From assembly GCA_903907955.1 (NCBI GenBank), contig CAIVPZ010000016.1, positions 187,917 through 223,149 on the forward strand: a stretch of 35,233 bases of DNA, in the 5' to 3' direction. A program made the position numbers and the translations under genes. Every line of letters starts with the position of its first letter. The stretch's first letter is position 1. The notes under the pieces are model-generated. The model made no database searches. It was not told where the DNA came from and worked only from the letters and a program-made list of their open reading frames with translations. Below, piece by piece: positions 16,408-23,285 of the stretch. This stretch comes from an uncultured Acetobacteraceae bacterium (GTDB lineage: Bacteria; Pseudomonadota; Alphaproteobacteria; Acetobacterales; Acetobacteraceae).

Positions 16408-16493
16408 CTGCTTGCGAACGCAGCCCGTGCATGGGTAAATGTTCCTGTTCTGTTCCGGATGGCGCACCCGCCCACGACCAAGGAGACTCCCCG

Positions 16494-16874
16494 ATGCACG
16501 CCGTTGCCCGTGCCCTGCCGACCGAAGCCACCGTCATCGCCAGCGCGCGCGGCGCCCGCGTCGAGGCGTTTCGCAGCGCCGAGCAAGCCTGGTTCTGGAC
16601 CATGGCCGCGTTGATCGCGCGCCGCGAGGGGAGCCACGGCAGCGGTGCACGTACCGAGCGGCCGTGCGATCCCGACGACGTCGTGAAGTGCCTCGACCAG
16701 CTCTATCGCCGCCGCCGCATCGACCTGGTGCATGCGCGCATCCTGCGCATATGGGGGGAACGCGGCACTGCCCCGAACCCGCTCTACCCGGCGGAGCGCA
16801 GCGACTGGCGGCTGTGGCGGGAGGCGCTGGACCGGCTGGAATGGCCGCTGCGGGTGAAGGGCATTGTGGCCTGA
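16494..16874 (+). CDS. Conserved-looking hypothetical protein divergent from the S24 repressor
   Basis: 126 residues from ATG at 16494, with AAGGAGA at 16480-16486. The protein reads as an all-helical domain: RVEAFRSAEQAWFWTMAALIARREG, PDDVVKCLDQLYRRRRIDLVHARILRIWGERG, and SDWRLWREALDRLEWPLRVKGIV. The acidic linker and tryptophan-rich helices suggest a compact protein-protein module; there is no signal or membrane segment. I do not recognise the family. Divergent placement next to the repressor suggests shared control, possibly as its target. Confidence 0.7.
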   Translation: MHAVARALPTEATVIASARGARVEAFRSAEQAWFWTMAALIARREGSHGSGARTERPCDPDDVVKCLDQLYRRRRIDLVHARILRIWGERGTAPNPLYPAERSDWRLWREALDRLEWPLRVKGIVA

Positions 16875-16885
16875 CGAGGCAAGGC

Positions 16886-16904
16886 CGGGGCTTTCCCTGC
16901 CCCG
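16886..16904. terminator. Weak hairpin after the hypothetical gene
   Basis: CGGGGC (16886-16891) and GCCCCG (16899-16904) pair around a TTTCCCT loop, 12 nt after the stop at 16874. There is no T-run after it, so if it ends transcripts it is not a classical intrinsic terminator. Confidence 0.35.
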
Positions 16905-17004
16905 TCGCGCGCTTCCGGCACGACGGGCAGTGGCCCCCTGGCCCCCATTCGTTTAGATGCTTTGGAATCTTGCCGGCTCGCCGGCGCCAAGGAGATCGAT
17001 CACG

Positions 17005-18177
17005 ATGTTGTCTCGCGTGACTGCTGCCATGCCGCTGCGTACGGCCCTGCTGGCCGCCGCTGCCTGCCTCGCCTTCACCCTCGGGGCGACTGCCGCCGAG
17101 CCGCCGTCCGAGGCCACGGCGGACAAGCCCGCGAAGTCCAAATCGCACCCGGTCACAGTAACCCAGGAGATGATCGGCGCCGGCATCGTCTCCAGCGGCG
17201 TGACCCTGCCGCCACCGCCGCCGGCCACCGGCACGCGCGCCAATCCGGTGCCATCCTGGGGCAAGCCGCTGCCCTGGCCGATCGTGATTGCCGACCGCCG
17301 CAACAACCGCCTGCTGGAAGTCACCCCCGACAAGCGGATCGTCTGGGAATTTCCGTCGCCGCTGCTGAAAATCTACCGCGGTAACGACGACGTGAACTTC
17401 GCGCCGGACGGCAAGACCATGGTGATCAATGAGGAGGACAATTTCGACCTCCACATCATCGAATACGAGACGCGCCGCCTGGCGTGGAGCTATGGCATCC
17501 CGGACGTGCGGGGGAGTGGCCCCGGGTTGCTGAACTACCCCGACGATGCCCGGTTGCTGCCCGACGGGCGGCTGGTGGTTGCCGACATCCGCAACTGCCG
17601 CATCCTGTTCATCGACCCGAAAACCTCGAAGGTGCTGAACCAGTGGGGCAAGCCCGGCGTTTGCCAGCACGCGCCACCGGCCACCTTCGGCTTTCCCAAC
17701 GACATCAACTATTACGACAACGGCGACTTCCTCGTCACCGAAATCCCCGACGCCTGGATCAGCCGCCTGGATAAGGATGGCCGGGTGGTCTGGAGCATCA
17801 AGGGGCCGCATCTGCACTATCCGTCCGACGCCCGGGCGGCCAGGGACGGCAACATCATCGTGGCCGATTTCGTCAAGCCGGGCGGCGTGGTGATCTTCAA
17901 TCCCACCACCGGCAAGATCGTCTGGGAATACCGCGTGGCCGAGGGCGAGAAGGCGCTGGACCATCCCTCGCTGGCGGTCGAGTTGCCCACCGGCGATATC
18001 CTGCTGAATGACGACCACCGCGAACGCGTGCTGGTGATCGACCGCCAGACCAAGGAAATCATCTGGCAATACGGCACCACCGACCAGCGCGGGCATGCGC
18101 CCGGGTTTCTCTGGTACCCTGACAGCGTGGACATGGACTATTACCACGACTGGAAGGGCGCCCTCGCCGGGAAGTGA
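17005..18177 (+). CDS. Secreted beta-propeller, arylsulfotransferase/PQQ-repeat-like
   Basis: 390 residues from ATG at 17005, with AAGGAGA at 16989-16995. Residues 1-31 are a Sec signal peptide ending TAA|EP. After a Pro-rich linker come six blade-like repeats, each closing on a W or near-W motif: RIVWEF, RLAWSY, VLNQW, RVVWSI, KIVWEY and EIIWQY. Between them are DxxxxPDG and NDINYYDNGDFLVTE type strands. This is the ASST/PQQ-like beta-propeller pattern. The catalytic histidines of true arylsulfotransferases cannot be placed with confidence, so it may only bind or carry. It is likely periplasmic. The NUDIX gene 59 bp downstream may be cotranscribed. Confidence 0.75.
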   Translation: MLSRVTAAMPLRTALLAAAACLAFTLGATAAEPPSEATADKPAKSKSHPVTVTQEMIGAGIVSSGVTLPPPPPATGTRANPVPSWGKPLPWPIVIADRRNNRLLEVTPDKRIVWEFPSPLLKIYRGNDDVNFAPDGKTMVINEEDNFDLHIIEYETRRLAWSYGIPDVRGSGPGLLNYPDDARLLPDGRLVVADIRNCRILFIDPKTSKVLNQWGKPGVCQHAPPATFGFPNDINYYDNGDFLVTEIPDAWISRLDKDGRVVWSIKGPHLHYPSDARAARDGNIIVADFVKPGGVVIFNPTTGKIVWEYRVAEGEKALDHPSLAVELPTGDILLNDDHRERVLVIDRQTKEIIWQYGTTDQRGHAPGFLWYPDSVDMDYYHDWKGALAGK

Positions 18178-18236
18178 CGGGCGGAGCGCCGCCGCGTACT
18201 GACCGCGCGGCGGCGCCCGCATGATGGAAAAGGCCG

Positions 18237-18680
18237 ATGTCGATCAAGAGCACGGCCAAACACCAGCGCCGGGGACGCCAGTTTGCCGCCCTGCCCTTCG
18301 CCGACAGGGAGGGCGAGAAGATGGTCATGCTGGTGACCAGCCGGGAGACCGGGCGCTGGGTTCTGCCGAAGGGATGGGCCGAGAAGGGCCTCACCGGGCC
18401 CCAACTTGCCGCCAAGGAAGCGTTCGAGGAAGCCGGACTTATCGGCACGATGGGGGCAACGCGGATCGGTTCATACCGCTACCTCAAGCAAATGCCGAAG
18501 AGGCGGGTGGTGAAATGCGCAGTGGATGTGTTCGCGATGCGGGTGGACCAACTGTTGGATGACTGGCCGGAGCGTGGACAACGCAAACGCGAATGGTTCA
18601 CGCTGGGGCAGGCGGCCATGGTGGTTGACGAGGGCGATCTGGTGATCCTGCTGCTGCAACTGGGCGCCGCCGAAGCATGA
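18237..18680 (+). CDS. NUDIX hydrolase, DIPP-like
   Basis: 147 residues from ATG at 18237, preceded by GGAAAAGG. The Nudix box starts at G46 (KGWAEKG) and ends KEAFEEAGL at residues 60-68; the usual R of REUxEE is K60, a conservative change, and E61, E64 and E65 that bind metal are present. RWVLPKGWAEKG and the basic C-terminal half (QMPKRRVVKCAVDVFAMRV, RGQRKREWFTLGQA) are typical of the diphosphoinositol-polyphosphate/ApnA-like clade in proteobacteria. It removes nucleoside diphosphate-X substrates; the exact substrate cannot be read from sequence. Confidence 0.85.
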   Translation: MSIKSTAKHQRRGRQFAALPFADREGEKMVMLVTSRETGRWVLPKGWAEKGLTGPQLAAKEAFEEAGLIGTMGATRIGSYRYLKQMPKRRVVKCAVDVFAMRVDQLLDDWPERGQRKREWFTLGQAAMVVDEGDLVILLLQLGAAEA

Positions 18681-18904
18681 ACGTCCATCGGGCGGCAAGA
18701 CGATCATGAGGCGGTCCGGAAGCTGGCGTAGGGACAACCGCGCGGTGCCGCTCGCATGAGTCGGTTTTTCCACGACGCGGGCGGCGCAGCGAGCCAGGCG
18801 GCGTGTTGGCGGGACCCTGAGGTGCCCCCTGGCTGGAGTTCGGCAGTTACCGCCGAAATAGCGATCTTGGAGGGGCCGTGCCGGAATTCCGGTGCGGAGA
18901 CAGT

Positions 18905-19543
18905 ATGTTGATGCGCGTGTTCCGATCCCTGATGCCGCATGACGGCCGCTTCATCGAGCGGTTCTGCGAGCACTCGCGCAACGTCGTGGGCGGCGCGGAA
19001 GCATTCCGCTGCATGCTGGCCGGCAACGGCGACCTGGATGCACACTACGCCGAACTCTGCCGCTTCGAGGACGCAGCCGATGAGGTCACGCGGGAGACGG
19101 TGATGGCGATCCACCGCAGCTTCATCACCCCGTTCGACCGCTCGCAGATCCTCGACCTGACCACCTCGCTCGATGACACGATCGACCTGATGAAGGAGGC
19201 GGGGCGGCGCATCCGTCGCTACGACATCACGTTCACGCCGCAGATGCTGGGCATGGCCGAGTGCGCGCTGCGCGCCACCGTCGAAATCCGCGACGCCATG
19301 CCGTTGCTCGGGAAGTTGTCGTCCAGCGTGCCACGGCTGACGCAGATGCAACAGAAGGTGCGGGCCGCCGAGAACGAGGCCGATACCCTGCTGGATTCCG
19401 GGCTGCGCGCGCTGTTCGAGGGCAGCGGCACGGCGGGCCAGAAGCTGACGGTGGAGAAGGTCTATGACCTGATCGAGGCCGTCGTGGACCGCTGCGAGGA
19501 CGTCGCCGACGTCATCGAGGGCATCGTGATCGAACACGTCTAG
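18905..19543 (+). CDS. DUF47/TIGR00153-type phosphate transport regulator (PhoU-like)
   Basis: 212 residues from ATG at 18905, with CGGAGA upstream; a GTG at 18878 would add 9 residues. The protein is all helical with the PhoU-like features of DUF47: AELCRFEDAADEVTRETVMAIHRSFITPFDRSQILDLTTSLDDTIDLMKEAGRRI, and later EKVYDLIEAVVDRCEDVADVIEGIVIEHV, containing the paired acidic metal-binding motifs (ExxAD, DDTID, DRCEDVADVIE). It is followed after 11 bp by a PiT transporter, the usual partner. It probably regulates or assists low-affinity phosphate uptake. Confidence 0.88.
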   Translation: MLMRVFRSLMPHDGRFIERFCEHSRNVVGGAEAFRCMLAGNGDLDAHYAELCRFEDAADEVTRETVMAIHRSFITPFDRSQILDLTTSLDDTIDLMKEAGRRIRRYDITFTPQMLGMAECALRATVEIRDAMPLLGKLSSSVPRLTQMQQKVRAAENEADTLLDSGLRALFEGSGTAGQKLTVEKVYDLIEAVVDRCEDVADVIEGIVIEHV

Positions 19544-19554
19544 GCGGCCTGGCA

Positions 19555-20556
19555 ATGACCTCGATTCCGCTTGCGACGGCCGCGCTGATCGGCCTCGCGC
19601 TGGCGTTCGATTTCCTCAACGGGCTGCACGATTCGTCCAACTCGATCGCGACCATCGTCTCGACGCGGGTGTTGCGGCCGTCCGTCGCGGTGGCCTGGGC
19701 GGCGTTCTTCAACTTCATCGCCTTCCTGTTCTTCGGCCTGCACGTCGCCGACACCGTCGGGCGCGGCCTGGTGGGCGCCGGCGTGGTTGATCAGCTGGTG
19801 ATCTTCGGCGCGCTTACCGGCGCCATCCTGTGGAACGTTCTGACCTGGCTGCTGGGCATCCCCTCGAGCAGCAGCCACGCGCTGATCGGCGGTCTGGTGG
19901 GTGCCGGCATGGCCAAGGCGGGCACCGCCGCGGTGCTGTGGGGCGGGCTGACCACCGTCGCCGCGGCGATCGTGCTGTCACCGGCGACCGGCTTCTTCCT
20001 GGCGCTGCTGCTGGTGCTGGCGGCGAGCTGGAGTTCGGTGCGTTCCACGCCGTATGCGATGGACCGGCGCTTCCGGGCGCTGCAGTTCGTCTCGTCCTCG
20101 CTGATCAGCCTGGGGCATGGCGGCAACGACGCGCAGAAGACCATGGGCATCATCACGGTGCTGCTGTTTTCCCAGGGCCTGCTGCAGGGCGATTTCCACG
20201 TGCCGCTCTGGGTGATCCTGCTCTGCCAGGCGGCGATGGCGCTGGGCACGCTGAGCGGCGGCTGGCGGATCGTGCGGACCATGGGCACGCGGATCACGCA
20301 TCTCAAGCCGATGCAGGCCTGCTGTGCCGACACCGGCGGCGCGATCGCGCTGTTCGGGGCGACCTGGCTGGGCGTGCCGGTTTCAACCACGCACACGATG
20401 ACCGGCTCGATCATCGGCGTGGGGGCGGCCCGGCGCACCTCGGCGGTGCGCTGGGGGGTGGCGCGCGGCATCGTGGTGGCGTGGGTGCTGACGCTGCCCG
20501 CCTCGGCGGCGGTGGGGGCCGTGTGCTACTGGGCCGCGGCTGCACTGAGCAGGTGA
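19555..20556 (+). CDS. PiT-family inorganic phosphate transporter
   Basis: 333 residues from ATG at 19555, 11 bp after the DUF47 gene. Multiple membrane helices are visible. The two PiT repeats are present: FDFLNGLHDSSNSIATIVST near the N-terminus and SLGHGGNDAQKTMGIITVLL in the middle, with the matching SSSSHALIGGLVGAG and VSTTHTMTGSIIGVGAARR signatures. It is short, like bacterial Pit-type low-affinity symporters lacking the long central loop. The metal-phosphate complex is driven by protons in characterised relatives. The two-gene unit ends at the hairpin 20570-20596. Confidence 0.92.
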   Translation: MTSIPLATAALIGLALAFDFLNGLHDSSNSIATIVSTRVLRPSVAVAWAAFFNFIAFLFFGLHVADTVGRGLVGAGVVDQLVIFGALTGAILWNVLTWLLGIPSSSSHALIGGLVGAGMAKAGTAAVLWGGLTTVAAAIVLSPATGFFLALLLVLAASWSSVRSTPYAMDRRFRALQFVSSSLISLGHGGNDAQKTMGIITVLLFSQGLLQGDFHVPLWVILLCQAAMALGTLSGGWRIVRTMGTRITHLKPMQACCADTGGAIALFGATWLGVPVSTTHTMTGSIIGVGAARRTSAVRWGVARGIVVAWVLTLPASAAVGAVCYWAAAALSR

Positions 20557-20569
20557 CGGACAAGCCATA

Positions 20570-20596
20570 ACGCGCCCGGCAACTTGCCGGGCGCGT
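20570..20596. terminator. Strong hairpin between convergent PiT and HU-like genes
   Basis: ACGCGCCCGGC (20570-20580) and GCCGGGCGCGT (20586-20596) are perfect reverse complements with an AACTT loop, and the AA/TT of the loop can add two more pairs. It sits 14 bp after the PiT stop and 57 bp before the end of the minus-strand HU-like gene, so it can stop transcription from both sides. There is no T-run; stem stability alone may do this. Confidence 0.6.
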
Positions 20597-20652
20597 CGTC
20601 CTGCGAGAAGCGTGTCCTGGCGGACCGAACGGCGCGGGATGCGCGCCGTAAG

Positions 20653-21081
20653 CTAGATCGCCTCCTTCAGCTCCTTCGCCGGCCGGAACGCGATTTTCTT
20701 GCTGGCCTTGATGGTGATGGCTTCGCCGGTTGCCGGATTGCGGCCCGCCCGCTCGGGCCTGTCCTTCACTTCAAGAATGCCAAGGCCGCCGATGCGCAGG
20801 CGATCGCCGTTCTTGAGGTGCTGGACGAGGATGCCGACGAAGCCGGTCAGCAGTTCGTCGGCTGCCTTCTTTTCGATCTGCTGGTGCGCGGCGATCTCGG
20901 CCGCGAGGTGTTTCAGCGTGACCGTGACGACCGGGGCAGCCTTCGCTGGTGCCGCGGCCGGCCCTTTCGATGCTGACGGCTTTGCGGGTGCCGCTTTCGA
21001 ACTGGGCAAGGGTTGCTTGGCTGCCGGCGCCTTGGCCCCCTTCACGGGGGCCGCTTTCGCCGTGGGCTTCTTTGTTGGCAT
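20653..21081 (-). CDS. HU-family DNA-binding protein with H1-like Ala/Lys/Pro N-terminal tail
   Basis: 142 residues from ATG at 21081. Residues ~1-50 are a low-complexity basic tail (MPTKKPTAKAAPVKGAKAPAA), then the HU domain: LKHLAAEIAAHQQIEKKAADELLTGFVGILVQHLKNGDRLRIGGLGILEV, and the beta-arm RNPATGEAITIKASKKIAFRPAKELKEAI. The HU domain is normal length; the tail roughly doubles the protein and resembles eukaryotic histone H1 C-termini and some bacterial H1-like proteins, so it may compact DNA or bind RNA. The start has GGGAGA about 11 nt upstream. It overlaps no other gene. Confidence 0.88.
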   Translation of the reverse strand: MPTKKPTAKAAPVKGAKAPAAKQPLPSSKAAPAKPSASKGPAAAPAKAAPVVTVTLKHLAAEIAAHQQIEKKAADELLTGFVGILVQHLKNGDRLRIGGLGILEVKDRPERAGRNPATGEAITIKASKKIAFRPAKELKEAI

Positions 21082-21167
21082 GGCTTGATTGGTCTCCCGA
21101 GAGCCCGTGATCCACTGTTACGCCTGCATCCGCTGCGTCCGCCGACACGGTTGTCGATTCGGCACCG

Positions 21168-21345
21168 TCAGGCAGCGAGGCGCCGATCAAGCCGGGCGCG
21201 GATATTGATGAGCCCCCACGGCAACAGATCGGCGACGCGGTCCACCGGATGCTTTGGCGATTCGCTCGATGACGCTTCGCAGATACGCCTCGGAATCGAG
21301 TCCGTCCAGCGTCGCAGTCGCGATTTGGCGGTTGAGTTCTGTTGT
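21168..21345 (-). pseudogene. IS66 transposase (TnpC) C-terminal remnant, frameshifted
   Basis: On the minus strand, TATLDGLDSEAYLRSVIERIAK in one frame continues as HPVDRVADLLPWGL and INIRARLDRRLAA then TGA (stop at 21168-21170) in the next frame. This is the C-terminal signature of IS66 TnpC (LNGVDP-YL-VL-RIA-HPV-RID-LLPW). One extra A in AAA at 21253-21255 breaks the frame. Nothing else of IS66 (TnpA, TnpB, terminal inverted repeats) was recognised nearby, so only the last ~55 codons survive. It is evidence of past transposition beside the HU-like gene. Confidence 0.65.
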
Positions 21346-21485
21346 TGGATGCCGGTCGACCTGCGAGGACGCTCTGTCCTGCCTGGGGGAGGGGCATCCG
21401 GGTCCGATCAGGACCGTCGCCGGCGCCGCCTGCACCAGCCAGGCACCCGGGCAAACCGCGACCGAAGCCGCGCCGTTTGGCGACT

Positions 21486-21525
21486 CTGCGCGTCGTTGTG
21501 ACCGGCCAGCCACAACGACGCGCAG
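21486..21525. repeat. 15-bp perfect inverted repeat with 10-nt loop
   Basis: CTGCGCGTCGTTGTG (21486-21500) and CACAACGACGCGCAG (21511-21525) are exact reverse complements around ACCGGCCAGC. No T-run follows on either strand. It lies between the IS66 remnant and the small RNA candidate in a stretch with no supported gene. It could be a transcription barrier, a recombination scar or a transposon end; none of these is supported further. Confidence 0.6.
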
Positions 21526-21561
21526 GTGGTCAGGGCAGTGCTGCGCTGCACAAAACGGGGT

Positions 21562-21589
21562 TTGCAGGCGAGATTGCATGTTCCATATT
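21562..21589 (+). promoter_or_regulatory. Candidate sigma-70 promoter for the small RNA at 21597-21680
   Basis: TTGCAG (21562-21567, matching TTGaca) and CATATT (21584-21589, resembling TATAAT) are separated by 16 nt. A start about 7 nt after the -10 falls at 21596-21597, exactly at the first base of the 5' hairpin. That agreement is what makes this convincing. Confidence 0.55.
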
Positions 21590-21596
21590 GGCACTT

Positions 21597-21680
21597 GCAG
21601 CGCTGCTTCGGCGCGCTGCTTTCTTGGACGTTTCCTCCCTAAACTTGGCGGCGCCTCACAAGGCGCCGCCATCTTTTTTT
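21597..21680 (+). ncRNA. Candidate trans-acting small RNA (~84 nt)
   Basis: The 5' hairpin pairs GCAGCGC (21597-21603) with GCGCTGC (21613-21619). An unpaired linker follows (TTTCTTGGACG, then TTTCCTCCCT, AAACTT), with CCTCC complementary to a Shine-Dalgarno sequence. The RNA ends with the strong terminator at 21647-21680. A promoter at 21562-21589 points at its first base. The layout (5' hairpin, anti-SD single strand, intrinsic terminator) matches several bacterial regulatory small RNAs, including alphaproteobacterial ones with CCUCC motifs. No reading frame of note lies inside it. I do not recognise a named family. Confidence 0.6.
21647..21680 (+). terminator. Intrinsic terminator, perfect 9-bp stem plus T7
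   Basis: GGCGGCGCC (21647-21655), loop TCACAA, GGCGCCGCC (21662-21670), then ATC and seven T (21674-21680). This is a textbook rho-independent terminator on the plus strand. No plus-strand protein gene ends just before it, which is why a small RNA is proposed. Confidence 0.88.
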
Positions 21681-21828
21681 GTGCCGTCGTCGCTGCATGC
21701 GCCGCGCCGGGATCGTGGATGGCCGGCCGAGACGGCATCAGGTCGTCAGCGGTCTTCAGGCGCCGCTTCAGCCCATCTGCGATGGGTCGATTGGCCGACA
21801 ACGTACCGAACGATTTTCAGGCACGCAG

Positions 21829-21990
21829 CTACGCCGGACGAGACCGACGCTGCTCGGGCCCGGCGTGCTGGTCGGCACGCGCCGGTTCTTGCGCCGGTTC
21901 GGCGCGCGCCGTCTCGTTCCGCCACTCCTTCGACTGAGCAGAGTTGCTGTGCCACACGGGCCACATGGAAGGGAACAGACGCCATGCCAT
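21829..21990 (-). CDS. Possible 53-aa protein with its own promoter and Shine-Dalgarno site
   Basis: From ATG at 21990 to TAG at 21829. AAGGAG lies 7 nt upstream of the ATG, and a promoter-like pair (TTGCAA / AATATA, 17-nt spacing) lies at 22019-22047, giving a ~20-nt leader. The protein starts MAWRLFPSMWPVWHS (tryptophan-rich, hydrophobic) and continues into a charged, low-complexity tail (ETARAEPAQEPARADQHAG). It is unlike known families. Expression signals are better than the coding evidence; a longer frame from GTG at 22006 reads through the same Shine-Dalgarno and is less likely. Confidence 0.45.
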   Translation of the reverse strand: MAWRLFPSMWPVWHSNSAQSKEWRNETARAEPAQEPARADQHAGPEQRRSRPA

Positions 21991-22006
21991 GATCAGACTC
22001 CTTCAC

Positions 22007-22125
22007 TGGTCATTGTTATATATTGCCATCAGCGATGACAGTTGCAAGCTTTTTGTCACCAGTCGCGGCGATGCGTTTGTAATAACTTGTGTCTGACGCT
22101 TCATGCTGCATTGCAACAATGACCA
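22007..22125. repeat. 11-bp inverted repeat pair flanking the promoter region
   Basis: TGGTCATTGTT (22007-22017) and AACAATGACCA (22115-22125) are perfect reverse complements, 97 bp apart. The left arm overlaps the predicted transcription start of the 53-aa gene. They could be two half-sites for one regulator; the remaining 22126-22330 holds nothing I can support. Confidence 0.4.
22019..22047 (-). promoter_or_regulatory. Candidate promoter of the 53-aa gene
   Basis: Minus strand -35 TTGCAA (22047-22042) and -10 AATATA (22024-22019) with 17-nt spacing in the AT-rich stretch 22000-22130. The expected start is near 22011, inside the left arm of an 11-bp inverted repeat. Confidence 0.5.
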
Positions 22126-22330
22126 TCCGCGAAAAACCAGACATTCAGCGGTGGCAGCCGGCTTCAATCTCACCTGTTAAAGGGCCGTAAACAGCTTCGC
22201 CCGCACTTCATTTCGTAGCAGGATTACGTGCCGAATACGGCGCAACGTGCCATCATGTGTCGGGGATGGCGCGCTTCTCCCCGAATATATGCCAACTCCA
22301 CACCGCCGGCCGCGACGACGCCCGGGAACC

Positions 22331-23047
22331 TCACCGCAGCCGGGCGACGCACAGCCGGAACGGCACATGCCAGCGTACCCTCGCCCCGGTCGCCCCGGCT
22401 GTCGTGATCCCGGCCTGGTCCAGCAACGCCCGCCACTCGGGGATGCGGAAGCCGCGGGCGACCGAGACCGTGCCGTCCTCGCGGATGATGCGGTGCCAGC
22501 GCATCATCCACGCCAGCAAGCGGAAGCCGTAATACGGAATGACATGACGCTGCACGTCGGCAATCAGCCAGCCGCGGCGTGCGTGCCGTTCCATCCAGCG
22601 GATGAATGCCACCACCTCGGCGTCGGTCAGGTGGTGGGTGAACTGCGAGCTGACGATGAAGTCGGGCGCCGGGTCGGGTAGATGGTCGAACACGTCGCCG
22701 GTGCGCCAGTCGATCGCCATGTCAGGCGGCGTGGCGGCGGCGGCGATGCCGGCACTGCGCGGGTCGAGATCGACCCCCGCCAGCATCGGGACAAGCCCCG
22801 CCCGCGTCGCCCAGCGGTGGATGGCACGCAGCAGGTCGCCATCGCCATAGGCGACATCCAGCACCGAAATGGCCGACCCGCGCGGCCAGTCATGCGTGGC
22901 GCCGGCCAGGAAGCGCAAGGTCGGCCGGTGGGTGAGCGTCAGCCGGTTCACCGCCGCGAGTTCGGCGAGGCAGCGGGAAAACACCTCCGGCGGGGTGGTG
23001 GCGTCGTTCATCACCTCCGGCAGGTCGCTGCGGCGCGAGAGGTCCAT
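22331..23047 (-). CDS. Class I SAM-dependent methyltransferase
   Basis: 238 residues from ATG at 23047. The start MDLSRRSDLPEVMND followed by TPPEVFSRCLAELAAVNRLTLTHRPTLRFL is shared with methyltransferases found beside type III polyketide synthases and FAD oxidoreductases. The SAM motif is ISVLDVAYGDGDLLRAIHRWA, the acidic turn GVDLDPRSAG and the post-I motif WRTGDVFDHLPDPAPDFIVSSQFTHHLT. The C-terminal half (GFRIPEWRALLDQAGI) shows the usual substrate lid. No polyketide synthase is visible in this window. It is likely soluble; the substrate is unknown. Confidence 0.78.
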   Translation of the reverse strand: MDLSRRSDLPEVMNDATTPPEVFSRCLAELAAVNRLTLTHRPTLRFLAGATHDWPRGSAISVLDVAYGDGDLLRAIHRWATRAGLVPMLAGVDLDPRSAGIAAAATPPDMAIDWRTGDVFDHLPDPAPDFIVSSQFTHHLTDAEVVAFIRWMERHARRGWLIADVQRHVIPYYGFRLLAWMMRWHRIIREDGTVSVARGFRIPEWRALLDQAGITTAGATGARVRWHVPFRLCVARLR

Positions 23048-23184
23048 GGCGGTCAGCGGCGGCGGAACAGGCGGGGGGCGGAGGACATGACGGCATGTTC
23101 GCGCATCACCCCGCGCGAGGCCAGCAGCGCGTTGGGGGGCGACCTGTGCCGCCTCAGGGCAATCGGGGGAAGGCTGCGCCTCGC

Positions 23185-23277
23185 CTCAGAGCTTGTTGGC
23201 AATCGAACTTTTCAATGAAAGCCCACTGATATCATTTAGCATTTCCGGCTGTACCGGCGCGTCGCGGGCATTCATTC
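23185..23277 (-). repeat. Dispersed ~94-bp element, copy B (3' of the HIBCH-like gene)
   Basis: Full-length match to 13468-13561 with one indel and about 79% identity. It starts 8 nt after the TGA (23286-23288) of the upstream minus-strand gene, the same spacing as copy A. The same ~12-bp helix can form (23264-23275 with 23215-23226), with one pair changed from G-C to G-U. Blocks kept identical include CTCAGAGCTTGT, GCAATCGAACTT, ATGAAAGCCC, CTGATATC and GCGGGCATTCATTC. Confidence 0.65.
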
Positions 23278-23285
23278 GCCAACTC

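Noticed and set aside
16534-18222. A 562-aa minus-strand frame opposite the beta-propeller
   Set aside because: The plus frame has a signal peptide, Shine-Dalgarno site and six propeller repeats.
21746-22006. An 86-aa frame starting at GTG 22006
   Set aside because: Its start lies inside the AAGGAG of the better-supported 53-aa frame.
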